64,000 nucleotides of DNA from Nematostella vectensis (GCF_932526225.1 NC_064035.1:5083501-5147500); one strand, 5' to 3'; counted from the stretch's first letter, positions 39,101 through 50,192 are shown. Notes: a model not told the origin generated them from the sequence alone. A program made the numbers and translations.

Positions 39101-40523
39101 TCCAAATGATGAAATTGTTTGAACTAGCGGTATTGCCTGATTTTTTCGTACATTACATTATAAAAAAAGAAGGATTTATATACGACAATAGAGATGTGTG
39201 TATTAACCTCACCAGGCACAGGAGGATTGTGGGATACTCACGGAACACTTTGTGCCATTCTTGAAGCCAGGTCACGTGATAGGCACGGTGAGTTTATAAC
39301 TGAGAATTAGTACATACTGTACAGCCATCCATCCCCCTTTCCCTTCCCCGGGCTATCATAGTTGTCTTGACAGAGAGAGTCTTTATAGTACCGAGTTACT
39401 CCCGATTTTTTCCGAGTCTTCCGCGAGTTTAACCAAGAGGTCACCCCCGAGTCGTTCCCAAGTCACCCCTGAAGAGTTATTCCCGAAGTGTGCAATGTAT
39501 TCACAATGTTGTCTGTGGTTTCGAGTCACTTCATTGACTCAAGCAGATGAATTGTACAGTAGGTATATTCATTTTCTTGTAAAACACCGTTTTCTTGTCT
39601 TTGCCGTTTTGTTGCAGCCCAAGCCGCTTTTCCAAAAGATCGACCCCGCGGTTTGTGAGAAACTTAAAGCAAAGTATGCTGGGAAAAAGGCGCCCAGCAA
39701 GGCTAAGCCTAGCGCTACTCCTAGCTCGACCCCAGCCCCCGGCGCAGCGTCTCCCGCTACGATCGAAGCGTTACAGGCAGAAGTCACGCAACAGGTCAGT
39801 ATGCACGAGTATTATACACCTTTTCAAAAAGTTTTTAGTGTAAATGGCGAATGGAATGGCAAATTGTAAATTTACTATCGAAAGATAGTCTGGTTGTTTC
39901 TCTGCTCAATGCAGGAAAATATGAATAACAATGAGATTACTTATCATCTTTATTTGTACTAATAATTGATGCCAAACAGCAGTGGTCGGTCGGTTTTTTA
40001 TTTTTTATTCGGCGAGAAAACCCGGAGTTCGCTATCTCGGCCACCATTTTGGACGCAGAGGAGCGGGACTAGCGATAGTTGATAAACAAAAACTCCGGGT
40101 TTTTTCGTCGAAATAAAATTCCAACGACTACAGGAATGTGTCTACTCGACTCCCCAACGGCTCCCATGCTCAACTCGACATCTCAATTACCGCACTGGAA
40201 ATAGTTATGTAGGCGAAGAAGGTAGCTTAGCTTGATCAAAATGGTGGAATAGTAGAATGTTCGCCTCATAGCCTGATTTCCCCTTCACTTGTTATTGACG
40301 AACTTAATGTAATAGTGGACAGATCTGATTATCCCTTCGCTTGATTACTTAGGGCGAAAAAGTGCGATCCCTCAAGACAAACAAAGCTGAAAAAGCTGTT
40401 ATTGACGCGGAGGTAACACGACTCCTTGAGCTGAAGAAGAAGCTTTCGTTAGCCGAAGGAAAGGACCCGAACCAGCCCTCTACTGGAGGAAAGAGCAAAA
40501 AGAAAGGCAAAGGCAAGAAATAG
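27142..40523 (+). CDS. MARS1: Cytoplasmic methionyl-tRNA synthetase
   Basis: This enzyme charges tRNA-Met in the cytosol. I join 29 exons with GT-AG junctions: 27142-27244, 28561-28595, 28668-28726, 29103-29193, 29540-29668, 30146-30212, 30511-30620, 31916-32024, 32137-32189, 32644-32765, 32845-32961, 33235-33310, 33836-33963, 34112-34201, 34318-34369, 34700-34759, 34852-34926, 34998-35043, 35163-35319, 36064-36127, 36389-36506, 36637-36770, 37411-37490, 37649-37780, 38100-38204, 38802-38913, 39216-39287, 39618-39794 and 40353-40523. They sum to 2844 nt (947 aa, human 900). The N-terminal GST-like domain ([13 protein letters not shown]) scaffolds synthetases. The Rossmann core has [14 protein letters not shown] (HIGH box, read HLGN). 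Zinc-knuckle cysteines lie in CPFC and CDAC. The second signature is KFSKS. A C-terminal WHEP domain ends in a Lys-rich tail. Confidence 0.97.
27446..27877. mobile_element. MITE in MARS1 intron 1 (ACCGTATTTACTCAG ends)
   Basis: The left end, CCGTATTTACTCAGTTTT, and right end, CTGAGTAAAAACGGTA, are inverted repeats about 430 bp apart. Inside are AATAAGCRCC phrases in both orientations and a poly-C run. This end sequence is typical of a MITE type common in marine invertebrates. Confidence 0.7.
28183..28240. repeat. Short perfect hairpin in MARS1 intron 1
   Basis: CTGTGCTGTGATTGGGCC and GGCCCAATCACAGCACAG are exact 18-bp inverted arms. T- and A-runs inside extend the pairing, leaving a loop around CACACC. 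It is a foldback relic. Confidence 0.85.
30790..31780. other. Large MARS1 intron 7 with repeat-like DNA
   Basis: The intron between 30620 and 31916 holds an open frame at 30802-31026 containing [15 protein letters not shown]. It resembles no family I can name and has no start or splice support. GC-richer sequence around 31130-31200 looks like transposon-derived DNA. No exon is called. Confidence 0.35.
33360..33720. repeat. ~115-bp degenerate tandem repeat in MARS1 intron 12
   Basis: Three diverged units share ATAAGTATTGGCWGYYGATAG followed by a CTATCWGTTAGCCCC C-rich segment. One unit contains a C-run of about 17 bases at 33591-33607. Confidence 0.6.
35266..35935 (+). repeat. Exon-donor minisatellite in MARS1 intron 19
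   Basis: About 12 units of 50-60 bp follow, and include, the end of the catalytic-core exon 35163-35319. The exon end encodes [18 protein letters not shown] and is followed by the donor GG|GTAAGC. Later units repeat CTAGAGGGCTACACGGATAA, GTGTTCTACGTCTGGTTTGA and GCCCCTATAGGGTA with substitutions and small deletions, so the coding sense decays along the array. Several units keep an intact GGGTAAGC or GGGTATGC donor. The real acceptor for the next exon is at 36063. Confidence 0.9.
38228..38405 (+). repeat. T/G-rich microsatellite (TTG, TTTTTG) in MARS1 intron 25
   Basis: Runs of TTGTTGCTG and T-tracts broken by G give long, meaningless Cys/Phe/Leu-rich frames. No function is implied. Confidence 0.8.
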
Positions 40524-40595
40524 ACTCCTCTAGTACATTTGGACGTTTGACCTCCAGTAAGCTTAATATTACAGGTCAGGCTAGTCTGGTGGCTA

Positions 40596-40601
40596 AATAA
40601 A
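40596..40601 (+). promoter_or_regulatory. MARS1 polyadenylation signal
   Basis: AATAAA lies 73 bases after the stop codon. A second AATAAA-containing stretch occurs about 40 bases further on. Confidence 0.65.
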
Positions 40602-40924
40602 AGGAAAATAACGAAAGTGCAAAAAATAAGTATGACTAAATAAAACAAGAAAAAGATATAAAACTATTGCGAAGTACTTACAACTGAAAATTATATGCGC
40701 TAGAACAAGGTGTAACAAGGCCGGCCGAGGGAGATGGGGTAGGGGGCGGGAGAAAAAAATGAGGGAGCATCTGCGAGCATCTTCTCCCTAACTTTTCCGC
40801 CGCCTTGTTCCGCCTTGTTCTCGCGCATCGTTTGCTGATATCGTCGCCCTGGGTTTCCGAGGATGAAATTGCTATGACAATCCTTGTCCACAATCCCTGT
40901 TCGGGATTCCTGTGGTACTAACCA

Positions 40925-41055
40925 TAGAAAACCCAATCAGAGACCCGGGTAAGAATCCGTGAGACTAGGCTGCACATTGATAACCCAGGTAACTATCCGT
41001 GAGACTAGGCTGAACACTGGGGACCCGGGTAAGAATCCGTGAGACTATGCTGGCA
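40925..41055. repeat. ~52-bp minisatellite, 2.5 copies
   Basis: The phrase ACCCGGGTAAGAATCCGTGA plus GACTAGGCTG recurs three times with few changes. Each unit contains CCGGGTAAG, a good splice donor match, though no upstream exon is evident. Confidence 0.8.
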
Positions 41056-41495
41056 AGTGTGTTAGGGGTGGAGCCTGAAAAAAATTGGTGCAGTATTCAG
41101 ATTGCAGGTCAAGCTATAAACGTTAGTCACATTACTGTAGAGGGAGGATAAGGTGACAGCTAAAAGCGGAACCAGATATTAGCCGTTTTATTTGCTTAAG
41201 TTAAGATGTGATAGTGATGTTTAGTAAAAGGCGCCTTATTATGTTTTATGACTTTTGCGTTTACACTTTGCTTCCATGTCCTTTTTGACTTGACAGTCTT
41301 CTACACTTTTACTAAAATCTTAATGTTTTTTTATATAACCAGACTCTTTTTCTTTTAAAAAAATCCTTTATCTTAAAAATCTGCTCGAGTATTTGCAAAA
41401 CTAAGAAAAGGCTTATAGATATTTTTTTTGCTTATGAATAATCAGTTGTTTTGAGAATATTTCCGATGTATACCCGAGCTTATTACTTTGTATCT

Positions 41496-42060
41496 CAGTG
41501 TGGTGTTCCATTTAGCTTATTGCTTTGGTCTTGTTGCATCTCAGTGTGGTGTGCCATTTAGCTTATTGCTTTGGTCTTGTTGCATCTCAGGGTGGTGTTC
41601 CATTTAGCTTATTGCTTTGGTCTTGTTGCATCTCAGGGTGGCGTTCCATTTAGCTTATTGCTTTGGTCTTGTTGCATCTCAGTGTAGTGTTCCATTCAGC
41701 TTATTGCTTTGGTCTTGTTGCATCTCAGTGTGGTGTTCCATTCAGCTTATTGCTTTGGTCTTGTTGCATCTCAGTGTGGTGTTCCATTTAGCTTATTGCT
41801 TTGGTCTTGTTGCATCTCAGTGTGGTGTTCCATGTAGCTTATTGCTTTGGTCTTGTTGCATCTCAGTGTGGTGTTCCATTTAGCTTATTGCTTTGGTCTT
41901 GTTGCATCTCAGTGTGGTGTTCCATTCAGCTTATTGCTTTGGTCTTGTTGCATCTCAGTGTGGTGTTCCATGTAGCTTATTGCTTTGGTCTTGTTGCATC
42001 TCTGTGGTGTTCCATTCAGCTTATTGCTTTGGTCTTGTTGCATCTCAGTGTGGTGTTTCA
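41496..42060 (+). repeat. 46-bp minisatellite, ~12 copies
   Basis: The unit is TGTGGTGTTCCATTTAGCTT plus ATTGCTTTGGTCTTGTTGCA plus TCTCAG, about twelve times with very low divergence. Each unit ends in a pyrimidine-rich tract and CTCAG, which is a good 3' splice site. The array stops at GTGTTTCAG|GTCATTACTG, where a short open frame (ITDIKCKGTQCLKLRLG) runs to 42181. No upstream exon was found for it. Confidence 0.92.
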
Positions 42061-42189
42061 GGTCATTACTGACATAAAATGCAAAGGCACCCAGTGTCTG
42101 AAGCTTCGCCTAGGCACTAGTCCTCCCAATGATGAGACCCTCACGGCACACATCTCACACACCATGGCAACGGGGTCGTAGTTGATTGA

Positions 42190-43220
42190 CAGGCAATCAG
42201 GTGAAATCTCACAATAATATGCGCATTCGTACACGTCGTGAACCAGACTCTGTGTAGATCACGTGTTCTCGGGGTAGGGGCAAACCTGGTGAGTACAGGG
42301 AGTCATGGTATGCCTGTGGTGCTGCTGGCTTGATCTCCGACTCTGAAAAAGGTTGGAAATGTTTTGGTAAATCGTATTTAACGTTATCAGCCTCCCTTGG
42401 GGGGAGGGAGGGGAGTTCTGCTCACAGTGGCTTATAAATGTGTTGTAACAATTGGTTTAGCTTCCGCTAATGCTACCCTTAGGGTACGCAAAATTTATCC
42501 ATTTCTATACGCTGGTCAATCAAATGTGCTATGCGCTTATGAATAACAATTTAATCAAAGATGGTTGACAAAAGAAAACAGATTTGTCGCTTAAATTTGA
42601 TGTTCCTCGACAGGATTTTTTGATTAGTGATATGTACAATAGTAATGGGTTGATCTACCTCATAAAATGTCGGACAAGAGTAGGAAGTGTATCACAGTAT
42701 TCTCGAATGCAGCTCACCCAATGAACCCCAGCAAATCCAGTAGAATGAAAGTTACAGCCACTTCTTAGGGTAGGTGCACGCCCAGTGTACTTTACTAAAT
42801 AATTGCTCGAAGGGAGCGCAAGTCTAATCTTGGTATCGCATATGCGAAAACCTGATTTTTCGTGTCTACACCACATGCTTCCCAGTCGGCTGGTTTGTTT
42901 TTGTTTTATTTCATGCTGATCAGCGGTCTTTTTAGCGCATGTGCGAGTTTCATATAGTGGATGCGATTTTTCGAGTCCACACTACAGGTTCCCCAGTCGG
43001 TACCTGGGTACCCTTGACAGAGGTCTTTTTCGATAACCCCTCTACCGAAACATGTTCGTCCCGTCCTCCGAGCATTCACTTTCTATAAGAAACTTCTAGT
43101 TTCACGATAACCACTGCTTTAGAAAGTATCCCTCTTAGAAAAACAAGAATTTTTTAGGATAAAAAAACATCGTTCATAGTTTTGTTTTTGTGGGGAATTC
43201 CCGAATGCCGGGTAATCGCA
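42190..43220. other. Intergenic, no gene seen
   Basis: No exon is supported. A TACTGGGCGTG-type sequence near 42775-42800 resembles, in inverse, the segment near 20185-20205 (both contain GTACTTTACTAAATAATTG-like text), so these are diverged copies of a dispersed repeat. Confidence 0.4.
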
Positions 43221-43225
43221 CTTAC

Positions 43226-43398
43226 CAATAGAATAAACAGAGCTTCTCCATTATGAGCCACACTTAACGGTTGGGTCGCATTTACAGGCCTGGTTACAGT
43301 CACTTTCGGATGCTTTGCCATGTTTACCATAGCTTTTGCCACAGTAGCACCATTCATTAGCCTGCACTTCACTGAACTTATAGCCTTAGTACCGGCAT
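43226..43398 (-). pseudogene. WSC-domain exon with two in-frame stops
   Basis: Between a good acceptor (CCACAG|AT) and a good donor (TTG|GTAAGT), one minus-strand frame reads GYKFSEVQANEWCYCGKSYG, then ASESDCNQACKCDPTVKCG and WRSSVYSI. This has the cysteine spacing and closing W-x-x-S-V-Y of a WSC domain, a small disulphide-rich extracellular module. The frame contains TAA just before GYKF and another TAA just before WRSS, so it cannot be translated as such. Another frame is open but has no WSC similarity. It is probably a relic of the same gene as the exon at 45373-45536. Confidence 0.6.
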
Positions 43399-43811
43399 CT
43401 GTGGAAAACAGTCCAGAACTACAAAGCATAATTGGGCTCAAATTTCACATACTGAATTGAAGAAAGTACTTTTATCAATAATTATACAATAATTGAGATA
43501 GAACAGTCACTCTGATTGGCGGGATTGGTCGCTTTCATTACATGATAAAGGTCATGCGATGACGCAGCATAAAATCGTGTAAGGGGAATTCGTGCATCAT
43601 CAGTCAACAACCCTGTCAATTCCCACGAACTTTTAAACACTAAAAAATGTTATTCTTCGGGAGAAAAACGTGTCAAACCACCAAACGATGAAGTAAATAT
43701 TGCTTGGAATTTGAAGCCAGTTTTTCAAACTGTTTTCTGCGCGCGCTGACGTGCACTGGAATGAAGCCATGAGCGCGCGCTGTTGTGAAGTTTTTTTTTT
43801 GTCTTTTGCCA

Positions 43812-43880
43812 AGCCGTAGTAGGGGGTGGGGCACTGGGGGCATGCCCCCCCCAAAAAAAATATTTTCAAGAATTATAAGT
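43812..43880. mobile_element. MITE fragment of the GCCGTAG family
   Basis: GCCGTAGTAGGGGGTGGGGC followed by ACTGGGGGCATGCCCCC and TTTTCAAGAATTATAAG matches the left part of the copy at 2017. The right end was not found. Confidence 0.5.
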
Positions 43881-44839
43881 AAACCAGCGGTTACCCGTGA
43901 AATATTCACGAAAAGCAATTCTTTGTTGTACAAAACTTTTTAAGGTATATTTTAATCCTTGTATGCGTCGTCGCAAACATTAATTAAACAAATAAAAAAA
44001 TAACAAAATATATCAAAATGTGAAAAAGGCGCTTTCTATAAAATACCGCTGTATTTTAGTATTCCACCTTTTCCTATATCCTTGTTGGGAACCCTGTGTA
44101 TTATGTTTTTGACGTGAAACCATGCCAGTTCGCACGTTCATATAATGGGTTTTGTGAATAAGAGAGTGGATCGTGAATCCTCGCTTCGTTGGCTTTCTTG
44201 GGCTTAGTGTGTTATTTGGTGGTCGGTTCTATACTTTTTAATGAAAATCAATATGACATTAAAGGTATGTGGGTCTGAAAACACAAAATGACCGCCAATT
44301 ATTTGTAATGAATAAACCTTTTGCTTTTATAAAAAAAATCGAAGAGTACTTACTTTTTATATCGAGATTGATCTGATAAAATAAGAAGTGTTGTGCACCA
44401 TCTCGATCTGATTAAATAAGCGTTTATGCACCGTCTTTTAATGGATTGAACTGAAGTTGTTCAAAAGTCTTGCAGTTGTGATTGTTTATGCGCGATGGAA
44501 GCTAAAGAATCTACTTTCTTTTCGAGGTAGGAATAATGCCTTTCTAAATAAAAAAAAAAGACGGTTGTGTTTAAGCTACAATTTTAATCTATCTATGCAA
44601 TGAAACTACGGTAAGTAACTTATTCGAATTCTTTTTTAGATTTGATTTTCCGCGCGCTCTTAGATTTGTTTACACATCTTGAAATTGTCTAGAATAAGAT
44701 TTCTTTTCTACGATTATATTTTTGGAGATCTAAGGGTCATTAGTCCTTTTACAAAAACGCGTGAGTTAAGAACTTTGCTCCCCGGTATAATATTGGAATA
44801 AAAAAAACATTTTGCACACCTCCGCACCTCTTCTTCTAA

Positions 44840-45163
44840 TTGGTGGAAATGGTATGGTTTCGGAGTTTTCTAGCTCAGCCGTTTTTCGGTGAAAGGTGGA
44901 GCACAGTCCATTCCCTAATAATAATCTTTATCCTTACTAGAAAAAATACATTTCTAGGAGCGCTCTTTCAAGTACAGAAATACAAAAACGAAACAACCGG
45001 CTCACAAGGCTCACTTGCTAAGGCTAGATTATATCTGAATGCAAGCCGATTAGTACTCAGGTACTACGGACACAAACAAACGAGAACGCGAAAGAACAGA
45101 CTCGCGACACGGATAAGTGAACTAATAGAAACAAACAGGAAGAAAGCTCTGCTTGCAGGGTGA
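44840..45163 (+). other. Open frame of unknown nature
   Basis: A 107-codon frame ends in a Lys/Arg-rich helical stretch (LATRISELIETNRKKALLAG). No domain, splice support or promoter is recognised. It lies opposite the intron between the two WSC exons. Confidence 0.2.
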
Positions 45164-45372
45164 TTAGCAAAGGCGTTGAGAAATCTATCAGTATTAACAA
45201 GGGGCTTTAGTTGATATAACAACAGGAGCAATATCCATTAGAGGGTGGTTGTGGTTACATTTGATTTTGGTGAAGATGTTAGTATCCGTTTTCTGAAGTA
45301 GATCCCCCTCCAACTTCCTTCTTCCCCTACCTCATCCTACCTAGCCCCTCCCCCTCCTTGAGACTCGCTTAC

Positions 45373-45536
45373 CGACTCTGTAGATCGTGTTGACCCATTC
45401 CCTCAGGTTCGGGTTACCTCCGCATGATGAGTTGCAGCTCGCCTCGCTCAGCCTTCCATATTTGCCATATTTATTACCGCAGAAGCAATTAATTCCAATT
45501 TGAATTCCGACGAAAAGAAATCCCTTCCTTGCACAG
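45373..45536 (-). CDS. WSC-domain exon of a minus-strand gene
   Basis: An exon with acceptor CTAAG|CT and donor TCG|GTAAGCG encodes most of a WSC domain: CARKGFLFVGIQIGINCFCG, then NKYGKYGRLSEASCNSSCGG and WVNTIYRV. The C-F-C-G, YGKYG, SE-x-x-C and closing W-x-N-x-I-Y are diagnostic. WSC modules are found in extracellular and membrane proteins (Kremen, polycystin-like and cell-wall sensor proteins) and are often tandem in cnidarians. The cysteine expected between GNPN and WVN is replaced (LRE). The rest of the gene was not found; no polyadenylation signal or start is assigned. Confidence 0.65.
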
Positions 45537-45891
45537 CTTAGAGAAAGGCAGAAAGGAACACTTGTCATTACAATTATAACACCGTTTCATTTGAAAATCG
45601 AAATTTACTTTTAGCGGCTCTATGAAAGGCACACATTTGGTAGGCGTGAGATCTCACCCCCCCCCCCCCACCCCTCCCTTCCCTAACCAGTAGCATGCAT
45701 AAGATACGCACTTTGCTACACATTTCTCAGACGTGAGATCTCCCCTCCCCTCTCTAACCAGTAGCATGCACAAAATACGCACTTTGCTACACATTTGGCA
45801 GGTGTGAGGTCCAAGTCTAGGCCGTCAAAGTGTGCCAGGTCTCGATCAGACTCGATCAGACTTTCACACTGACGTTTTGACGATACTGTAG

Positions 45892-46160
45892 CAGGCTCGT
45901 ACCCAGGATTTTTCTTGGGGGGGGGGGGGGGTGCGAAATCCCAAAAAGTGGACCTAATTCTTCCGGGGGGAGGGAGGGAATGGTAAAAATCTGACCATCC
46001 CCGAAAGAACAAAAAGACAGTTTTTTATGCTCTTGCAGTATCTCCACGGGACGTTTATTGTCGGATTTGGCTACGTACCAGAGTGATCTAGGTTATGCTT
46101 TATAGTTTTTTCTACAAATAGCACGCTCATTGGAAACCGAAAGTGAACCTTCGGCCACGA
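45892..46160. mobile_element. MITE of the CCGTACCCAGG family, 3'-truncated copy
   Basis: It starts GCAGGCTCGTACCCAGGATT, has a poly-G run, then shares CGTTTATTGTCGGATTTGG-like and ACCTTCGGCC text with the copy at 47296-47663. The right terminal repeat is absent. Confidence 0.65.
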
Positions 46161-47224
46161 ATCATCTGCTATGATTTTTTCCATATGGAACATTTTGATA
46201 GCTGAAAACATCAATTTTTATTTCTAAACAAAACTTTTGGCTGAGTTATGCTGCATACTGGCTGATTATTTATTTATCACTGTTTTCAGTAAACACATGA
46301 AATTGCTTTTTAAATCATGCTACAACACACTTCTCCCCAATAATTTGCAATTTACTCGGGTTAGGCGTGAGAATAGCAGCAAAGATGGCAAGGGAAAGAA
46401 GGCTGTTTACCACATTATCAACAGCGTTAAGATCAGGAAAAGTCTTTTTGGTCTTACTATAATTTTGATTGGCAAAAACTCCCTCGCACATTTTTTCAAG
46501 GCAAGCTTTTTTAAGTAGAGTAGCTTTCTTGCAAACTTAAAAGAATTTTCAAATACGAATGGAACTTGGACCAAAGATCTTAGCGCTTACCAGTAAGAAG
46601 ACTGAAGCAATTCGAGATCCTTCCATTTATGATTCTCTGTATTTTCTGCGGAATGGAAACTGCCACCGCAATCTTATTTTTAACTAAAAACCCTTCTTAG
46701 CACTAATAGCTGTAACCAATTTTAGAAGTTGATTGTGTAGACGTTCTCGACCATGTTAAAAGTTCACGTGCTCTTGGAAATGCGCACGTTATATATTCTC
46801 TATACTTCTTAGCTCAGGGCGGGGGTGGGGGAAGGTCTTTGGTTGTCATGTGGCTTTCTGTTTTCTGGTCTAAAAGAGCCTGGGGCGAGCGCACGGGAGA
46901 CCTGTGACTGTCTAAAACGTTAGGGTCTGGGCCGGTTTTTAAGATGTCGTTAGCATCGTTAATTGGTTAGCGAAATCGTTAATGGTATAACTAGAAGACT
47001 ACAGAAAAGTTGTAGAAAAACTAGTTGGTCTACCGTAGGCGTGGTGTTTGGCTGAGTTCAAACGTCGAATTATCCATGAGCCGTATTCAATGCAAATGCA
47101 TGCAAATAATAAACTTAGTGGCTATATGCCCGACAGACGGGAAAGGTCCCCGATAGACTAAATGCCCGAGCGCTGTAATTGAGTATTTATGCTGCAAAAG
47201 CGTTGAAATAAACGATCGATTATT

Positions 47225-47290
47225 AAACGATTATTGTTATTATTATCATCATCATCATCATCATCATTATTATTATTGTTGTTGTTCTAA
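47225..47290. repeat. ATT/ATC/GTT trinucleotide microsatellite
   Basis: About 60 bases of ATTATT, ATCATC and GTTGTT directly precede the MITE at 47296. Confidence 0.85.
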
Positions 47291-47295
47291 AATCT

Positions 47296-47663
47296 CAGAC
47301 CCGTACCCAGGATTTTTCTTTGGGGCGAGGGGGGGGGGGGGGGGGGGGGGGGGAGGGGGCTAAATCCGAAAAAATGGACCTAGTTTTTTCCCTGGGGGCT
47401 GACGGCTAACCACCCCCGAAAGAACAAAAAGGGATTTTTTTTATGCCTTTGCAGTATAATACTGCAAGGGCTTAAAAAAGTCCCTTTGATACTCCACAGG
47501 AAGTTCATTGTCGGATTTGGCGACATACCAGATAGAGTGATCTAGCTCATGCTTTATAGTTTTGTCTACAGAATACCACGTCTATTAATAACCGAAAGTG
47601 GACCTTCGGCCGTTGTGCACCCCCCCCCCCCCCCCCCCCCCCCCCACCCTGGGTACGGGCCTG
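47296..47663. mobile_element. MITE with CAG-CCCGTACCCAGG ends
   Basis: The left end CAGACCCGTACCCAGGATTT and the right end CCTGGGTACGGGCCTG are inverted repeats. Long G- and C-runs (more than 20 bases each) sit immediately inside the ends and are themselves complementary, so single strands would form a long G/C hairpin. It has no coding capacity. Confidence 0.8.
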
Positions 47664-50192
47664 CACAGGGCCTTGTTTGAAGCTTTTTTTTAGAGCAGTG
47701 GAGCATCAATAATATATGCGAAAACAAAAGAACCTTTGATCGACCGTGCATCACTCCCAGGCAGGACTCGGTCAAAGGTCGAAATTTTCTTGACAATTAC
47801 AAGTAGGAGAAAACGATTATTGACTTCATCTAGGAAAAAGCAAGCAAATGCCGAAATAGGAATATTTGGTAGCTATAAATCCATTCGTTTCGTTGATTAT
47901 CAACACGTGTTTGTGTTTTAGCGTGACAAAAAAAACACATGCCGTTTTGAGATACAAATGGCGGATTTTGCCATTTCCAAAACAGTGAACAAGCGAAACC
48001 ACCTACAAATTTCAGACGGAAAAAGAAATGCTCTAATGAATTTTCACATACATTCTTTTTACTCCCTTGCGGAGAAGTCTTTTCGATATGCATATCTAAA
48101 CCCGTGCAATAAAGGGCTTGAAAGAGAATCTTAATGCTTAAATTTAAAGTAGTCTATACTACTTTAGGTGTTAACTGTTCGGCGTTTCGGCACTGCCGCC
48201 TTCATCAGTAGGATACATGTTTTTACCAGGGTGATCTTATTAGTTTACCGCAGTATCAAAGAACAAGGCTGTTCTACGCCCGTTTGCATGGTTTGCCGCG
48301 TGTGACCTCTTGCTGCTCTTGGTCAGTCAATGTCTCAAATTATAGAAGATCACTTTAGATTATCAGAGCCGTGCAGGTCTTCACAATAATGATTCAGCAA
48401 ATATTTTAAAAGATTGGTAAAAAAAAGTAGCATAACCCTCTTTTGCAATGACCAATTCGTTTCAAGCGCTAGCTCATTCATCTTTCCATATAAGGGGGAC
48501 GCCTGGCGAGATGTTTGGCCTCGTTATAAATTTATCCGGCCAGTCAACTCCAATCAGATCTAGAAAGGGCTCCAGTCTTTTTGCTAGAACAGCCGTACAA
48601 CGCAAGAATTACAACTAACAAGTAATGTATTGAAATATCATGCACTGATGTATTTCTATCCTGGTTCCAGAGCCTCGAACGTCTCTCTGGTTAGTGGCCA
48701 GCGAGCTTGCTAGACGTTCAAGGCTTCAGAACCAGGGTAATGTATTTTCGACTATTTCCTGGCATTTTATGCTTGGTTCTATGAATTTTCTTTTCTTATA
48801 CTGATTTAAAGTCAGCCTCTTTCTCGGTCAGTAAATTTATATTGGAAATTCTTCTAGGTAACACTATTGCGACGTTGCCCCAATGATCATTTACGAAAGT
48901 TCTGGATTATAAACTAAGGTCAAGGAAGTAAAAGGCGTAAAGCGAAATGTACGTGACAACGTCCAATTATTATTCTAATTCTCGAATTTTTTCGCTTATG
49001 AATATTTGACACTTATGTGTCACTATGAGATGCAGGAGCCGATCGTTTGTAGTTTTTTTAGAATTATTTACACATCGAGCTCATTTGTTTATAGGCCTTC
49101 ACTCTCTTTATCAAGGTAAAAAAACAACTATATTTTACATATTTCTTATATCTGTTAAAACTCGATTTTATTAAATAGATTATTTGGGGATGGTTACCAA
49201 CTAAATATTAACAGAACAAATGAGCGAAAGGGGTAGCAGACCTAAATGATTGTTTTCAAACACGCGGTGGCTTTCCGATTGAAGTTTCCGATCTGATGCG
49301 AGATGTCGCATATATTACTTTTATAACCAATTGAGCTTGAGTTCAGATCAAATTATTGATTCTGGATTTTTTTTACATAACATATCATGAATCTTGTCTA
49401 AATGCAAAGATCGAAAAGTAATCACGAATGTCGTAATCACGAATGTCGCGTTATATCACTTATTTATGATGGACACATTAATAGAACGTCCGCCCAGAGA
49501 ATTCACCAAATTCTAAAAACATACCGAGGTTGAGAAAGCAGATATTGTTTTAGTGTTGCGTCCTAGCCCGAATGTCAGGCATTTTTGAAAAATAAAATCT
49601 TCTGAAAGTTCTAGATGCGTTCCAATATACTCTTAAAAATAAAAACCTTTTTATTAGAACGTCCAGCCTGAGATTTCACCAAACTTTAAGAACATGCTAA
49701 GAACATGCGAGCAAAACGAGTGCAGTGACATATCGCTTATACAATCGCGAAAATGCGACTCTCAAAATCGCGCAAATTTCAAGTTTTATTTAAAAAGGAG
49801 ACCTCGTTATTAAAGACTATATGTATAGGCTGAAATGAGAAAATTTCTTATATATTCTGTAGAATACAACATGTTTTATAACGACACCCTGTTAAAGAGG
49901 ACAGAGGTCATGAGTCATGTTCTAACCCGCTGGCCTGAGTGTCAGGCCCTTTTATGGCCTTTTATCATTCCTATGAAGTATTTATACCTTAGAAGAGGGT
50001 CATTTATTTTTCCTCTCCAAGTTTGAAAGTCGCCTGACACTCAAGCTTATATACTTTGACGTAAGTGTAGGGCCTCTGGAGAAGAATCAACGTTAGTAAC
50101 CAGATTTGTATAATATTCATATTCCAGCATTTGATCATTTCTCTGTGCTTTTGAAGGAACGAGTGCACTTGATCGAGTGACCAGGAGAAGCC
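47664..50192. other. Gene-free interval upstream of sulfite oxidase
   Basis: No exon could be supported. A foldback lies at 48659-48739. The GTTTCGGCACTGCCGCCTTC phrase near 48185 resembles a dispersed repeat end. AATCACGAATGTCG is duplicated near 49420-49448. Confidence 0.45.
48659..48739. repeat. Foldback hairpin, diverged copy
   Basis: CCTGGTTCCAGAGCCTCGAA and a facing TTCAAGGCTTCAGAACCAGG form imperfect arms around a CTGGTTAGTGGCCAG centre. The ends match those of the foldback at 20733-20814. Confidence 0.7.
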
